DNA of 7,655 nucleotides. Origin: Bordetella parapertussis (lineage in GTDB: Bacteria; Pseudomonadota; Gammaproteobacteria; Burkholderiales; Burkholderiaceae_B). Shown here one piece after another: positions 7,293 to 7,655 of the stretch (positions are counted from its first letter, which is position 1; every line of letters begins with the position of its first letter). The stretch spans positions 1 to 7,655 of the forward strand of contig CAMBLP010000103.1 of the NCBI GenBank assembly GCA_945868195.1, read 5' to 3'. The position numbers and the translations under genes are program-made. The notes below the pieces were generated by a model. The model did no database searches, was not told the origin of the DNA, and saw nothing but the letters and a program-made list of their open reading frames with translations.

Positions 7293-7655
7293 CTAAACCA
7301 AGCGCTTAAGCCAACCGTGGCGATCAGGCTGACGTCCGTACTGAATATCAGTGAGTTCGTGACGCAAGGACATCGTCAACTGACCGGCAGGTGCAGACTC
7401 ATCACCCGCGATAAAGCCGCGCCCTTTCAGGGCGGCAATTGGCGCCACCACTGCAGCTGTGCCACAGGCAAACGCCTCAACGTAGTCGCCAGACGCCATA
7501 CCCTGTCGCCACTCGTCAATGGAGATTTTGCGTTCTTCGACCTTGTGGCCACGGTCTTTGGCAAGCTGGATAATACTGGCGCGCGTGACGCCCTCCAAGA
7601 TGCTGCCCGTCAAATCCGGCGTGACCAACGTACCGTCTTTTTTCACTAAGAACAC
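7293..7655 (-). CDS. ilvE: Branched-chain amino-acid aminotransferase, C-terminal part (5' end cut by window)
   Basis: The last 121 codons of a PLP fold-type IV branched-chain aminotransferase, which transfers the amino group between glutamate and the 2-oxo acids of valine, leucine and isoleucine in the cytoplasm. Conserved stretches are TGSILEGVTRASIIQLA (16-32 of the fragment), the isomerase-like EERKISIDEW, EAFACGTAAVVAPI with the phosphate-binding GTAA, and the end LRHELTDIQYGRQPDRHGWL, typical of the roughly 360-residue bacterial and eukaryotic-like BCAT class. The catalytic lysine lies in the missing part. The GTG at the window edge is an internal valine, not a start. The membrane-protein gene begins 4 nt after its TAG stop, so the two are probably cotranscribed. 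Confidence 0.93.
   Translation of the reverse strand: MFLVKKDGTLVTPDLTGSILEGVTRASIIQLAKDRGHKVEERKISIDEWRQGMASGDYVEAFACGTAAVVAPIAALKGRGFIAGDESAPAGQLTMSLRHELTDIQYGRQPDRHGWLKRLV

Noticed and set aside
7275..7649. 124-codon plus-strand reading frame
   Set aside because: It is antisense to the well-conserved end of ilvE and has no recognisable domain.

Overview
The window looks like chromosomal DNA of a betaproteobacterium, probably Burkholderiales and perhaps Alcaligenaceae. The main evidence is a TctC/Bug-family periplasmic binding protein (a family greatly expanded in that group), a COG4091-type oxidoreductase with a SAF domain, and the style of katG and ilvE. Base composition is moderate, near 50% GC by eye. 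The genus call is inference only. Seven protein genes fill almost the whole window. The two outermost are cut by its ends. No RNA genes, insertion sequences, CRISPR arrays or integration sites were seen.

Layout from left to right. (1) 1-983, minus: the N-terminal 327 residues of a catalase-peroxidase (katG), with an AT-rich promoter region and a 5'-UTR hairpin that covers part of its Shine-Dalgarno sequence. (2) 1101-1859 and 1861-3252, minus: a class I glutamine amidotransferase lying 1 nt behind an M20-family metallopeptidase, clearly one translational unit. (3) 3253-3382: a 130-bp divergent control region with a 20-bp near-palindrome. (4) 3383-4771, plus: a homoserine-dehydrogenase-like Rossmann oxidoreductase with a C-terminal SAF domain. 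(5) 4930-5898, plus: a secreted TctC/Bug solute-binding protein with its own good sigma-70 promoter, an inverted repeat at the predicted transcription start, and a strong intrinsic terminator after it. (6) 5945-7288, minus: a polytopic membrane protein of unknown function, starting 4 nt after (7) 7293-7655, minus: the C-terminal 121 residues of a branched-chain amino-acid aminotransferase (ilvE).

How the genes may work together. The divergent block 1101-5898 (amidohydrolysis, peptidase, NAD(P)-dependent oxidoreductase, periplasmic binding protein) has the look of a small uptake and catabolism module for an amide- or peptide-like carboxylated compound. The binding protein would capture the substrate, the M20 enzyme and amidotransferase-type enzyme would cleave amide bonds, and the oxidoreductase would process a carbon skeleton. 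The substrate is not known. No TctA/TctB membrane partner and no regulator gene lie inside the window. katG (oxidative stress) and ilvE (branched-chain amino acid synthesis and breakdown) are flanking housekeeping genes.
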